From contig VNKQ01000015.1 in NCBI GenBank assembly GCA_016508695.1, forward strand, positions 124,001 to 188,000: 64,000 bases of DNA, read 5' to 3'. This stretch comes from Hyphodiscus hymeniophilus. Lineage: Eukaryota > Ascomycota > Leotiomycetes > Helotiales > Hyphodiscaceae. Position 1 is the first letter of the stretch. Each line of letters starts with the position of its first letter. The notes below the pieces were generated by a model that saw nothing but the letters and a program-made list of their open reading frames with translations, had not been told where the DNA came from and did no database searches. Of this stretch, positions 11,398 through 21,982 are shown in pieces. Made by a program: the position numbers and the translations under genes.

Positions 11398-12422
11398 ACG
11401 TTGTCGCAAACCCGCCATCAGAACCGAGGAGAAAGATTGTAGACGTTGTATGGAAGACGGTTGTAAGTCTAGATAATTATCCTTGCTGTTGTATCCAGGG
11501 GTTTGCCACACTTCCTACGATATTTTCGGAGAGTGGCTCGAGCATCCTAGCTGTGAAGTAGCACAATGGAAATTTCACACTGGAATCCATTGTAAACCCT
11601 TGAATCCTTCATCTTTCCAATTATGCCTTCATATACGACATCTCCGTACCAAAGTCTAGCACATGCACACTTCCGTCCCACCAAGTCCTTCAAACTTCTC
11701 TGCCCGTAAACATACACGCACCATAGAGCATAAAATATGACAGAAAATACCCACTAAAACAATAGGAATCCAATCACGTCACGCATTATTTTGTGATTTC
11801 ACGGTCCGGGAGATGTTATCGGCACATTTATAATTATGAGCTGCTCCGTAAGCAATCTCTTGGCTACGTCAAGATTTGTACGAAAAGAATCAATGGAATT
11901 AGCCAAACTGGATACAATACGATAAGTGCGGTTGAAAATGAAAGTATGGTGATAGGGGCTCAAGAACTTGACATCGAGCTGAGTACTTGGATTTCTGGCT
12001 TTCATAATGGATTTCTTTTGAACGGGAGGGATAGCTCGATAAGTAGTAGAATCTCGCTTAACTAAGGATCACGCGAGAAAGTGAGAGGTAGGAATGTTTA
12101 TAATGTATCAAAAATAATTAGGTAGAGCTAGTTCCATGGAGAGGTCTCTGAAGATTTCATTCAGTTTTTGGAATTATTGTGAACGCATCGGCAACCGTGA
12201 CACTATTTCTAGACACCACAGAGACAATCCAGAACCGTGGTGTAGAATGGGTGAAAAATAACAGTAGCATTTTATGTAGGTAAAGGGATCAAGGTCGATC
12301 TCGAAAGAATCGCTCGGACTGGAGCCCTTTGGCAGTCCCTGCAAGCGATTCTGGCGCCTGGCTTCTTGCATTTCGCGCAATCCATTACTGGAACGCTTGA
12401 TGGTGAAGACGTGCTGGTAAGT
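11398..12422. other. intergenic region before the TIR element
   Basis: It holds the 3' region of the cupin gene and otherwise nothing recognisable apart from the possible MYND fragment at its right end (separate entry). Confidence 0.5.
12272..12385 (-). pseudogene. possible fragment of a MYND-type zinc-finger gene
   Basis: Reading leftward from an ATG at 12385, the frame begins MDCAKCKKPGARIACRDCQ. That is a C-x2-C-x8-C-x2-C arrangement followed by APVRAILSRST, like the first half of fungal MYND fingers. The second half (usually YCS-x2-CQ) is missing in this frame. A CYC-containing stretch lies in the next frame at about 12250-12290, so a frameshift is possible. The TIR element begins only 46 bp upstream of the putative start. 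Without a database search this remains weak. Confidence 0.25.
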
Positions 12423-13328
12423 TTTATTAAGGGTCGAGCTATAACAACTTGCCTCCCGGCTAAAACAACTTGGTTAATCCTACCCACAGGTGTATATCTA
12501 GGAAGCTTTCCCCACTATACTAATTTGTATGTGCGTAAGAGCGTGCGATATATACTATTATATTAACTCATTATTATCCGAATCTTACTTATACTCCCTA
12601 TCTTGCGTATAATACTTAAAAGGTTTTACTATTACAATTGTAACTTTAACTTTAACTTCTACTCTCTATACTACTTGCCTTTGTAATATATCTCTTGTAA
12701 TTATTATTATGTCTTTAAGGTAATCGTCTTTGTATATAAAAGAGACCCCCCTTACCCCTTTCCCTTCTAGTACTAGGCTTATACTAGTCAATATGTCCCT
12801 CCGCTATCCGCGCTATTACTAGGGTAATAGAATTCTACTGATTTAGGCCTAAATAGACGATAAAGACTTGCCCGATCGGTAACCTGGGTAGATCGCGGGG
12901 GCTAAAGAGGGGGGGTAGTTCGAAGGCAGAGGGTAATCGTCGAGTACTCTATTCGGCAACACGTGATACTCTTCCTAGTACACCGCAGGGTCTACCTTTC
13001 CCTCGTATACGTATAGGGTTGAGAACAGGTCTTAAAGTCTCTAGTGCAAGGAAGGGATCGAGAGCATCGGTTGCAGGCCTATCGTAGTACTAGTGACGAT
13101 GTATATCAATTAGTAAGATCACTCCCCTATTTAACTTGCGCTCCTAAGTCTTAGATGCGTCTATTGCGAAGGTTATAGGTTAATAAGGATATATTAATGT
13201 TTGGTAAGATACATAGTTTAGCCTTGCTTGCGCATACAAATTACTATAGTTAAGCGAGGATGTTAAGTATACCCCAGAAAAGTTGTTTTGGCCGGGAGGC
13301 AAGTTATTATAGCTCGACCCTTTATTAA
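12423..13328. mobile_element. non-autonomous TIR DNA transposon (hAT-like), with 8-bp TSD
   Basis: The element spans 12431-13320 (890 bp). Its ends are inverted repeats of about 41 bp with two mismatches, starting GGGTCGAGCTATAAYAACTT and continuing GCCTCCCGGCYAAAACAACT. Both mismatches are C/T transitions. It is flanked by a perfect 8-bp direct repeat TTTATTAA (12423-12430 and 13321-13328), which fits the 8-bp target duplication of hAT-type transposases. The interior has no open frame of useful length and is moderately AT-rich. It could be a MITE or an internally deleted copy mobilised by an element elsewhere. Confidence 0.85.
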
Positions 13329-13666
13329 TAAGGTAGGAGAGAGCCAGACGGGAAGAAAAGTCAAGAGGATGAGATCGGAACTACTTGTCTCACATGACAA
13401 AAGCTATTGAATTTTGAAACCAGCAAATTTAAGAAAATGAAGAAATGGAATGAAGTTTCTTGACACAGCCGTTCATTTTCTCGAAATTGTCGAATCTTCT
13501 TTTGACGCGAGATTGAAGGCGGCCAACATAGTGAATCGTTTTACCTCTCAACTGGCAGAAGCTACCAAATTACCTGTACTTCCCACACATCTTCTCCCAA
13601 CCTTTCAACTTCATAGTATTCCTACTGAGAATACCAACTTCGGAAACTATCAACATCTCGAACACG
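13329..13666. other. intergenic region between the TIR element and the 2EXR pseudogene
   Basis: I see no conserved coding content. The open frame crossing this stretch is in a different frame from the 2EXR gene. Confidence 0.45.
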
Positions 13667-14669
13667 ATGGCGACACCAAACCCTTCTACTTCTCCCTTGT
13701 TGCCGACGGTCTTCAATACTGCTTGTACCTCAGCTACTCTGCTCCCAAGAGAGATCAATATCGACTTCACTGCCAACCTCGAAAACGCAAACTCTCATGT
13801 CGTTACTCATCAGATTTTATCGACAACCACTGGAGTTTCTCACTCTAAAAACCCCATTCCTCACAAACTAAACAACTCTCCCAATTTAGCGGCCAGCGCA
13901 ATGACCTCACACTCAACTCGACCTTGTCCAAATTGACTTCCTGCAACTATTTCCTCCAAGCCGCTTGTCGAGTTCTCGTTATTTCCTCGGCTCGCAGTCG
14001 AATTGCGGATGCAGATCTGGCGTGCTGCACTTTCAGAACCCAAGATCGTCCAAATCGGCCGTTCAGGACGTCCCAATACCCGACTTGACACATCCTTGAG
14101 CTTGCTTTATACAACGAAGGAGTCCAGAGAAGAAGCTGTTCGCCACCTGACGCCAGTGTTCGCTGAAAAGCAATCTAATCAGCCAAAGTCTCTGAAGGCT
14201 TTCTTCCAACCCGATACATGATACGCTGCTTCTAGACACAATCGGTTATGGACTCGACAAGTTCAGCGTTCGGTCGCTGCACATCTCAATGCTTCGTAAC
14301 TTGAACTCCGTTGCAGTGAATATCAGCGATTCGAATTTCCTCATCACGTTGGCGAAGGCGTTGGGACAGCATCGAGGAGCTGCTCTCCCTGGATTCATGG
14401 AACTGCTTAGATTCAGAAACCTTGAAGAAATGGCGTTTATTGATAGCCCATTTGATCCCTCCTCCAGCTCTGAGCTGTACGATATGTTAAGAATTCCAGC
14501 CATGAACTGGCTCCTTGCAACTTCGTCTGACGATATACTTTCGAAGGTGTTAAAGGAGAGTACTATTGAGGACTTCCAAGGCCTTCCTTCTCTCAACATC
14601 GATTGGATGGAGAAATGCGTATGGATAATGGGCTCCATCAAGGCGCTGGCTATGATGGACCCGGGTTGA
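13667..14669 (+). pseudogene. 2EXR-domain protein, disrupted
   Basis: The signature FSLFPRLAVELRMQIWRAAL (about 13970-14030) is the classic start of the fungal 2EXR family, followed by TTKESREEAVRHL and then DTLLLD. Upstream in the same frame is a low-complexity N-terminus from ATG 13667. Two lesions are visible. A TGA at 13934-13936 interrupts the frame before the motif; it could be hidden by a weak GTTTCT...CCAAG intron. Near 14213-14222 the reading frame must jump from QPDT to DTLLLD without any splice pair of the right phase. Downstream the frame is open to TGA 14667-14669. The 2EXR family has no established biochemical function. The gene sits next to a transposon and looks recently inactivated. 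Confidence 0.7.
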
Positions 14670-15054
14670 AAAGTACCTGTTATTGTTTTCAAAGGAGTTG
14701 TGGTCAAAAGACGTGACCTAAGTCAATTCAAGACAGCCTAGAGTTAGAGAGGCAGAGACGAACATGGACTCTAGATTGTCGACCTCACTTGCAGGACTGT
14801 GGCGACCGAGCTGGGAATGAACGCATGTGTGGGCGAGGCAGATTCTCTGATTTTGAATCACACGAGAAGAGTGATTGGACAATGCAGCCGAGATATTCAA
14901 CCTCGAGTAGGAAGCTCATGAAATGAAACGATATTCACCATGTGAAGCTTTACCATCAATTCCACCAGGTGATTTTCAGTACTTGAAGTCCTTGATGCTA
15001 GCCAGCTATGATCTTCTAATTCTATGTAACACATCTGAAGACCACTTACTAGGT
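14670..15054. other. convergent intergenic region
   Basis: This short spacer lies between the 2EXR pseudogene and the 3' end of the hydrolase gene. Nothing recognisable is present. Confidence 0.5.
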
Positions 15055-16162
15055 TTACTTCAGCAATGCTTCCCTCATAGCTTTCACGACCAATCGATTG
15101 TATTCCTTCCCACCATCCAGGATGCCATCCACCTGCATGACAACATGCGGCGCCCCTTTTATCCTATGCACCTCCGCCTTGCTTCCCGCATCATTCATCT
15201 TCTTCGCATAAACCTCGCCCTCATCCCTCAATGGATCCATCTCCGCCGTAATAACCAATGCAGGAGCCAGCCACTTGAAATTTTTCGCGAGCATCGGACT
15301 GACTTTCCAATCATCATCCAACTCTTTTGGTCTCGGATTCCCTAAGAATGCTTTATGGAAATAGGACATTCGCTCCAGGGGCAACGGCTGTGTGAATTCC
15401 ATCTCACGGTAAGATTCATACGGCTGGTCTGGGCGCAATTGCCCATTGGAATCGAATACATGCAGATCGCAAACGGGGACGGCAAGGAGTTGGAAAGCGA
15501 GCGGAATAGAAGCATCGCGACACATATGAGCAATTACCGCTGAGAGATGACCTCCTGCGGAGCAGCCTCCCACTGCCATACGGGAAAGATCCAGGCCGAA
15601 TTCCGACACCTTTTGATCCCGGATCTACATTTCGATTAGCTGATTCTGATGAACATATGGGGGTGCGGACCCAGTTGAAAGCTTGCCAACAGTCGTTGAC
15701 CGGAATGGGAAACTTGTGCTCCGGTGCGAGACGATAATCAACGTCGAATGTCACCACGCCTAGCTCATGTGACAGGCGTTTACAGAAGTCGAAATCGGTA
15801 GGCAAGCCTCCAAACACCCAGCCTCCGCCGTGGAAATTGATATATACTGGTCTTGGCGTTTCAGGGAATCTTTCAGAATCAGGTTCGATTATTCGGACGG
15901 CGATGCTGCCTCCCTCTACAGGACAGGTCTGGTTCGTGATTTTGAGCTTTCCTGCATCGACAATCTCTCGACCATATGCTATGGTGTATTTAAGAGGATC
16001 GGCTCGGTAGGCTTCGATTGGTACCTGATGTGTTGCGAGTCGGCCAGCGTTGTATTTGTTCCAGTATTCGGCGTAGGTGGGCTCGAAGCGATGGAGAAGG
16101 TTTTCTGGGATGCTATTGTGGAGAGGTAGTGAGATGACGGCCGATATATTTGGGTTTGCCAT
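15055..16162 (-). CDS. alpha/beta hydrolase fold-3 esterase/lipase (HSL family), 353 aa
   Basis: Exons are 16162-15671 and 15624-15055. The 46-bp intron starts GTCCGC, a weak donor, but it is the only pair that keeps phase, giving AFNW followed by IRDQK. The oxyanion-hole motif HGGGW is at residues 111-115, the nucleophile elbow GGCSAGGH has Ser at about 186, the acid is Asp at about 294 in EMDPLRDEG, and the His at about 324 is in APHVV. The complete triad predicts an active carboxylesterase or lipase-like enzyme. The elbow reads GCSAG instead of the usual GDSAG. There is no signal peptide, so it is probably cytosolic. The substrate is unknown. Confidence 0.9.
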
Positions 16163-16470
16163 TTTTGGTTTGTGATAGGGTTTGAATTTTAGAGACTGCT
16201 GAATAAGAAGCTAAGTGTGTTTGAGGACCGAAAGTCTAAGGAGCGAAAATACTTGACAATGAAATGTGAAAAATCATTTCGTGACGAACTCATAACAGAC
16301 GTCGTTCAAGCTCGTGAATTTTATATAGACTGCTTGCCCCACCTTCGGTGCCGCTTCCGTGTTGCGAAAGCGGCTCTGTCGGTTCGTAATAGACGGGCTC
16401 TAACAAACCGTCTTTTTATTTAGATAAGAAGAAGATAGGGGATGGCTGACAGTCGGATTTTAGTAGCCAT
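16163..16470. other. intergenic region
   Basis: This contains the promoter side of the hydrolase and the 3' side of PWP2, which run tandemly on the minus strand. A small GC-rich hairpin (GCCGCTTCC...GAAAGCGGC) lies near 16350-16375; no gene is apparent. Confidence 0.5.
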
Positions 16471-19258
16471 CTAATCTAGCCCAATCCATTCAGCTTCAGT
16501 GTCATTGTCATCTATGTAATCCTCCCCTATTTTACCATTCGTGATGGCTTTAGTCCCGTTCGCATCACCTTTTCCGGGTTCAGCAGTAGCAGGCTGACTG
16601 AGCAAATAATCAATCATGTAAACGTTCTCTTCTCCCAGCCTCCTCAGCTCGTCCCTGATCTTCGCTACAGCTCTGCTGATATTCCTTATTTCCGCATCTA
16701 TTTCTCCACGGTTCTCAGATACCCACTGTCCGTGCGAGACCAGTATCGCCTGGACCCACAGGAGGCAGAATTCAAGATGTGGACTTTCTTCAGTTTGTGC
16801 CGCTACAAACCGAAGCAGTCTTGGCAAGTACACCACAGGCATCTCTTTCACGACGAGGGCGATAGACGTGTGAGGCACTCCTTCGAAGACTTGTTGGATT
16901 AGCGGAACTTCGTTGAGGCGGAAAGCCATGATAAGAGCTTTGAGATAGTCCTTCTCTTTACGCAGGACATGTATGGTCGAGGATGGTGTAATGGCGAGGT
17001 CCAGATCGATGGGATCGAAAAGGGGCGCTGTGTCAACACTGTATATCAAAAGCCCTTCTGTCGAAGCAGCACAAAAGGCACGTCCGATGGGCGAAAATCC
17101 TACGCCTGTCACGCGGACTTCTGGCATCTGCTTGCGGACAGAAGGGTCACCACCACGTTTTGATCCGGGAAGAGTGCGATCAATGCGGTCCTCCAAGTCG
17201 GAGGCTTCACCTTGATCGTCAATGAGCCCTTCCGGACCTGCTTCTGTCAAAAGCTTGCTGTTGAGGAACTCCTGGGTTCCTGATAGAGAGAGGTTGATAC
17301 TGACGGTGTACTTCTTGAGCAGAACGAGCGAGGAGACGGAATACAGACATATGTATTTGCTGTTCCCCGCTGCTAAGAGACAGCTTCCGTCGGCGCTGTA
17401 TTTGATAGTGCTAAAGCTTTTGGTGCCAGCAGCATTCGCAGCTGTACGGCGATCTGTAATTTTTCGGCCACCAGAGACGTCTCTTCGACCATCAACACCG
17501 GATTGCTGTTGTGCTTCTGAAACTGACCAGAAAGTCAATTGGCCATCGAGAGTGGAGACTGCGAGTTGCAGCGAGTCAGGTCGAAACGCCACATCCAGAA
17601 CATCAGCTTGCAGCTGAAGTGGTTCGCTCGTCTGTGTACGATTAAAAATATTCCATATCCGTACGGTATGATCCCAGCTGCCACTCGCTAACGCGCCTCC
17701 GTCGGGTGCAAAAGCCATGGTCGATACTGGTCCCTCGTGACCTGACATTTGATCTAGTAACTGACCAGTTTGAACAGACCAGGTATGTATGTCGAAAGAG
17801 TCAAGAGATCCGGCACAAACAACTTCTCCAGACGGATCCACTGCTAAACATGAAAAAGACAGCCGAGTCGGTGCTGTGAACGTCCGAAAATTTCGATAGC
17901 GGATAAGATCCCATGCTCTGACTGAGCCATCTAAGCTCGAAGTAAAGAGGACATTCCCCTTTTTCGCAAATTCGCATGCCGTAACTCCACTCGTGTGTTC
18001 TGTGAACGTCACAATACAGAATCCAGATTTGACGTCCCATACTTTTATCTTTCCATCATCAGCAGTTGTGATGATTCGTTGTCCATCCGGAGAGTACACT
18101 AGAGCATTCATCGAATCAAAATGTCCTTGTTGTTTCAGAATATATGACTCAGACTGCCATTCCCAAACCAAGAGCTGGCCTAGCTTGGAGGCACCAAATG
18201 CTAACCACTCCCCAGTCTTGTTGATTGTGACAAAATCAATGTTGTTTTGCGAGATGCTCAGTGTATGTATCATGTTGAAATCCGGCATTTCGTAAAGCCC
18301 AAATACACCATTGGAAAAGCCTGCCACCAGTAGATTCGTGTCAGCGTGGTACGCAACACAATTTACTTTGGCGTTATTCTGCATAAAATAGTGTCGTTTT
18401 GTAATCCTCCATCTCATATAGTGATCATCTTCGACAGCCTCAGCATCATCATCTTCTCCTGGCTCCGGCGCATTCGGACTTCGCTGAAAAGCCCATTGGA
18501 AAATGGCTCCATCCTTGCTGATCGTGTATATCAGCTCTTGGTCTTTCGAGAAATATGCACCAAGAACTCCTTCGCGATGTCCTGCCAGTGTTGTTGGTAC
18601 AAAACCCTCCTCTGGGTCCAAACTCCATATTCGTGCCGTCAGATCTTTGGCTGCGCTAAGAAAGAATCGTGAATCGCTAGACCATTCAAGGCTCTGGACA
18701 GTATCGTAATGACCCGCGTATGTTCTATGCCTTATGAATGGAGCAAATTCCAATTCTCCATCTACGTTCTGATCCGGCGTCGAGGGCGTCTGCCATACTT
18801 CGATATGCCGGCCAACTCCAACTACAAAATGTCGCCCCGAGGGAGAGAATGCAATCGCCGAGACCGGGGACTTGAAGGAGAAGTGATGGAGGGCGATTCT
18901 TCGAGGTACGTTCGTCAAAATGGCTCGGCCATCTTCGTCAATCGAAAGAAGTAAGTTACCCCGCGGTGTGAGGCCAATTCTGGCTATGTTTTTCCGGTGT
19001 GCGAAGGGAAGAGTATGTGATTTATTACTGGAACAGTTTAGCAGTCAGAGCGGCCAAATAGTTCTATGCCTTACTTTATCAGATCAAACACCGTGACTCT
19101 ATTTCCGACTGGAGAAAATAAACATGTTCCATCTGGACTGAAAAGCAGGTTGCCCTGGCTATAGACAGTCCCTAAAAGGTTGGAGAACTGTTTCAAAGAT
19201 TAGGAACAGATGGTGAGGAAGCAAGTAATTCCCAACGTACCTTAAAGTCCGTCTTCAT
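16471..19258 (-). CDS. PWP2: Periodic tryptophan protein 2 (Utp1), SSU processome WD40 protein, 895 aa
   Basis: Three exons fit: 19258-19241 (18 nt, encoding MKTDFK), 19187-19075 and 19027-16471. Introns have GTACGT/CAG and GTAAGG/CAG borders. The joined start reads MKTDFKFSNLLGTVYSQGN, the conserved N-terminus of Pwp2. About a dozen WD repeats form two beta-propellers, followed by the helical Utp12-type C-terminal domain (LIMAFRLNEVPLIQQVFEGV ... EFCLLWVQAIL) and an acidic tail. Pwp2 is a scaffold of the UTP-B subcomplex, which binds U3 snoRNP and the 5' ETS of pre-18S rRNA in the nucleolus. It is transcribed divergently from the septin gene. Confidence 0.95.
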
Positions 19259-19548
19259 TATCACCGTTTAACCAACATGTCTGCTGGAGCCGTCAACTAT
19301 TTTCCTCTTGCATTTTTCAAAAATCATTGATTCGGCGTTTAGTTTTTCCATGCCGCGAAAGCACAGACATGCTTGTACGAGTGCATTAGCGTCCCCCTGA
19401 TTCTTTCCCGGCTCGAAACCCCTGAGAATTGGCACGAGCATTGAGAAGAAAACATTCTGTAATTCTCATACCTCACGCACCTGGATTCACCGTTATAATC
19501 ATCGAAACTCTCCCCTACAAACAGTGCAACCCGCCAGACACCTTCATA
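19259..19548. promoter_or_regulatory. 290-bp divergent promoter between PWP2 and CDC12
   Basis: The start codons of the two head-to-head genes are 290 bp apart, so both core promoters and 5' UTRs must lie here. Pyrimidine-rich patches are visible but no defined factor site is certain. Confidence 0.7.
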
Positions 19549-20858
19549 ATGGCTCCTACCTCGGAAAGTGCGTCACCAATTGGTATCGCGAATTTGCCAA
19601 ACCAGCGACATAAGATTGTTGCGAAGAGAGGAGCAGCTTTCACCATTATGGTATGCACCGCAGGTTGATTCTCAAGCTTTGGAACCAGCTGCTGATCACT
19701 ATTAGGTTGCTGGCGAATCTGGACTAGGAAAGACGACCTTCATCAATACCCTCTTCTCTACCACCATCAAAAACTACGCAGACCACAAACGCAGACACGC
19801 AAAGCAAGTGGACAAGACCGTTGAGATCGAAATCACAAAGGCCGAGCTAGAAGAGAAGTTTTTCAAAGGTAGATTCTAATAAGTTCATCTTTTCATGTGA
19901 CGGTCAATAACTTTGGATAGTGCGTCTCACTGTTATCGATACCCCTGGATTCGGAGACTATGTCAACAACCGTGACTCCTGGATGCCAATTATCGAGTTC
20001 TTGGACGATCAGCATGAGTCCTACATGTTACAAGAGCAACAACCTCGCCGAGTTGATAAGATTGATCTCCGTGTCCACGCCTGCTTGTACTTCATCCGCC
20101 CCACTGGACACACTCTGAAGCCGTTGGACATTGAGGTTATGAAGAGATTAAGCTCTAGAGTCAATTTAATTCCGGTTGTTGCAAAGGCAGATACACTCAG
20201 CCCTGCTGATCTCGCTCGCTATAAGCAAAGAGTACGCGCTCCTTCCATTCCTTGCGATACCTATACTGACTTTATTTAGATTCGAGCAGTCATTGAGGCC
20301 CAAGGGATCAAGATCTATACACCGCCTGTTGAGGAGGACGATGAAGCCGCTGCCCAGCACGCACGCTCCCTCATGGCAGCCATGCCATTTGCCGTGATTG
20401 GCTCCGAGAAGGACGTCAAAACCTCTGACGGTCGCATCGTTAAGGGCCGCCAATACAGCTGGGGTGTCGCAGAAGTTGAGAACGAAGACCACTGCGATTT
20501 CAAGAAGCTGCGCTCAATTCTCATCCGTACACACATGCTGGACTTAATTCACACCACCGAAGAAGCACATTACGAAGCCTACCGTGCCCAACAAATGGAG
20601 ACGCGAAAATTCGGTGAGGCCAGACCACGGAAGCTTGACAACCCCAAGTTCAAGGAAGAAGAGGAGAGTCTGCGCAAGAGATTCACTGAGCAGGTTAAGA
20701 TTGAGGAACATAGATTCAGACAGTGGGAGCAAAAGCTTATTTCTGAGCGTGATCGCCTGAATAAGGATTTGGAGAGCACGCACGCAGCAATCAAGAGTTT
20801 GGAGCAGGAGCTTGAGCAGATGCAGGGTAGTGCTGTTCGCAGCCACGGACGTCGTTAG
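19549..20858 (+). CDS. CDC12: septin, Cdc12/AspC type, 384 aa
   Basis: Four exons fit: 19549-19650, 19706-19868, 19921-20231 and 20280-20858. The start reads MAPTSESASPIGIANLPNQR, as in AspC orthologues. The GTPase domain shows the P-loop GESGLGKT, G3 DTPGFGD, G4 AKAD and the septin-unique element (SWGVAEVENEDHCDFKKLR). The last 85 residues or so form a coiled coil (EEEESLRKRFTEQVKIEEH...). Septins polymerise into hetero-oligomeric filaments at septa, hyphal branches and emergence sites; Cdc12 is a core subunit of the rod. The length matches the family. Identity is strong because the sequence is extremely conserved. Confidence 0.96.
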
Positions 20859-21982
20859 TTGGCCTGGCTATCTCTCAAAAGCGGCTATTTAAGGTTTGGT
20901 GATGGAGGAATGCAGGGGAGGACAAAAGGCTACGATGTGGCGCGGGAGTTGCAATCGGGTCATTGGCAGCGATTTCTTCCTTTTCAGTTGTGTTGCAGCT
21001 ATGTTTAGTTCAGCGCTGCTTAATTCTCAAGTTGCCTCGAGCTTCTTTTACTAGCTTTATGTAATTCATGTTTCCTATGATCTGCGTCGCCATTGCTGTT
21101 GGAGGTCCTCTTTTTAAAACCAATCATTCCGAATGGGACCAATTCCTCCATGATCGCTCTCCTGCTATCCCAGTCATCTGATGCCCATCGAAATGATACA
21201 AGAAAGGCATCACCAGCACAAGCTACAAAACGCCACCTGCGTTCAAACTTGGCAGCTTATCTCAAGGAAATCATCCACTCCACGATTAGCACAATTCATG
21301 GCGTCGTGCCAGCATGTCATGTGTATTGTGGTGGAAGAAGTTGGAAAGGTCGTTCGGGAGGCACGGTGTTCTTGCCACCTCGTGGGGGTACGCTGATCAC
21401 GAAATGCCCGAAGTGTCCTAGAGAACACCTTATCTAGAGAAGATCATATTTGCCATTATTTATTTTGCTTGTACTTCATTTCTAGAGTTAACTTGAAAAT
21501 TCACCTTATGGCCTGTCATTGTCGACATCAATGCATCATTGTCGATGTCGAAAGAGATTGTTAATCGACATTAGATGCGACAGTCGATGCCGACATGCTG
21601 CTCGACATCTGCTCTCCATTCTGTCGCTAGGTATAGAGAGCGTCTACTTCTCCCAATAAGTGGAGTGGAGTTACCACTCCGGGATAGAGAGCTGTGGCAG
21701 AACATGCACTCTGTGACGCTTGACTTCTGTTGCATGTGTTGTGTGGTTGTTGTGAGGAGTGGGATGGTATGTCTTGTTTGCAACATGCAATCATCTTAGA
21801 TAGTAATTCTTCCGTGAGATTCTGCGTGAGTGGTAGATTCGCTGCCCTTTTTCAACGAATGTCGTCATCTTTGATAGTGAGAACATGGTAGATAGGTCGA
21901 GGTTTCGGGAGAAAGACCATCATTGTCATTTCTTCATAACACATAAATATCTGGGGTATCATATATACCAAACACCTAACAT
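20859..21982. other. 1.1-kb convergent intergenic region
   Basis: No gene is recognised. Between about 21518 and 21615 there is a cluster of TCGACAT/ATGTCGA motifs in both orientations, including an inverted pair CGACATC ... GATGTCG around the sequence CAATGCATCATTG. It may be terminator or processing structure, or chance. Confidence 0.5.

Noticed and set aside
13450..13848. 132-codon plus-strand ORF before the 2EXR motif
   Set aside because: It is in a different frame from the 2EXR domain; the N-terminus from 13667 shares the correct frame and looks more like the family.
16320..16425. tRNA-like sequence with a GC hairpin and GGTTCG
   Set aside because: No acceptor stem, anticodon arm or complete T-arm could be folded by eye.
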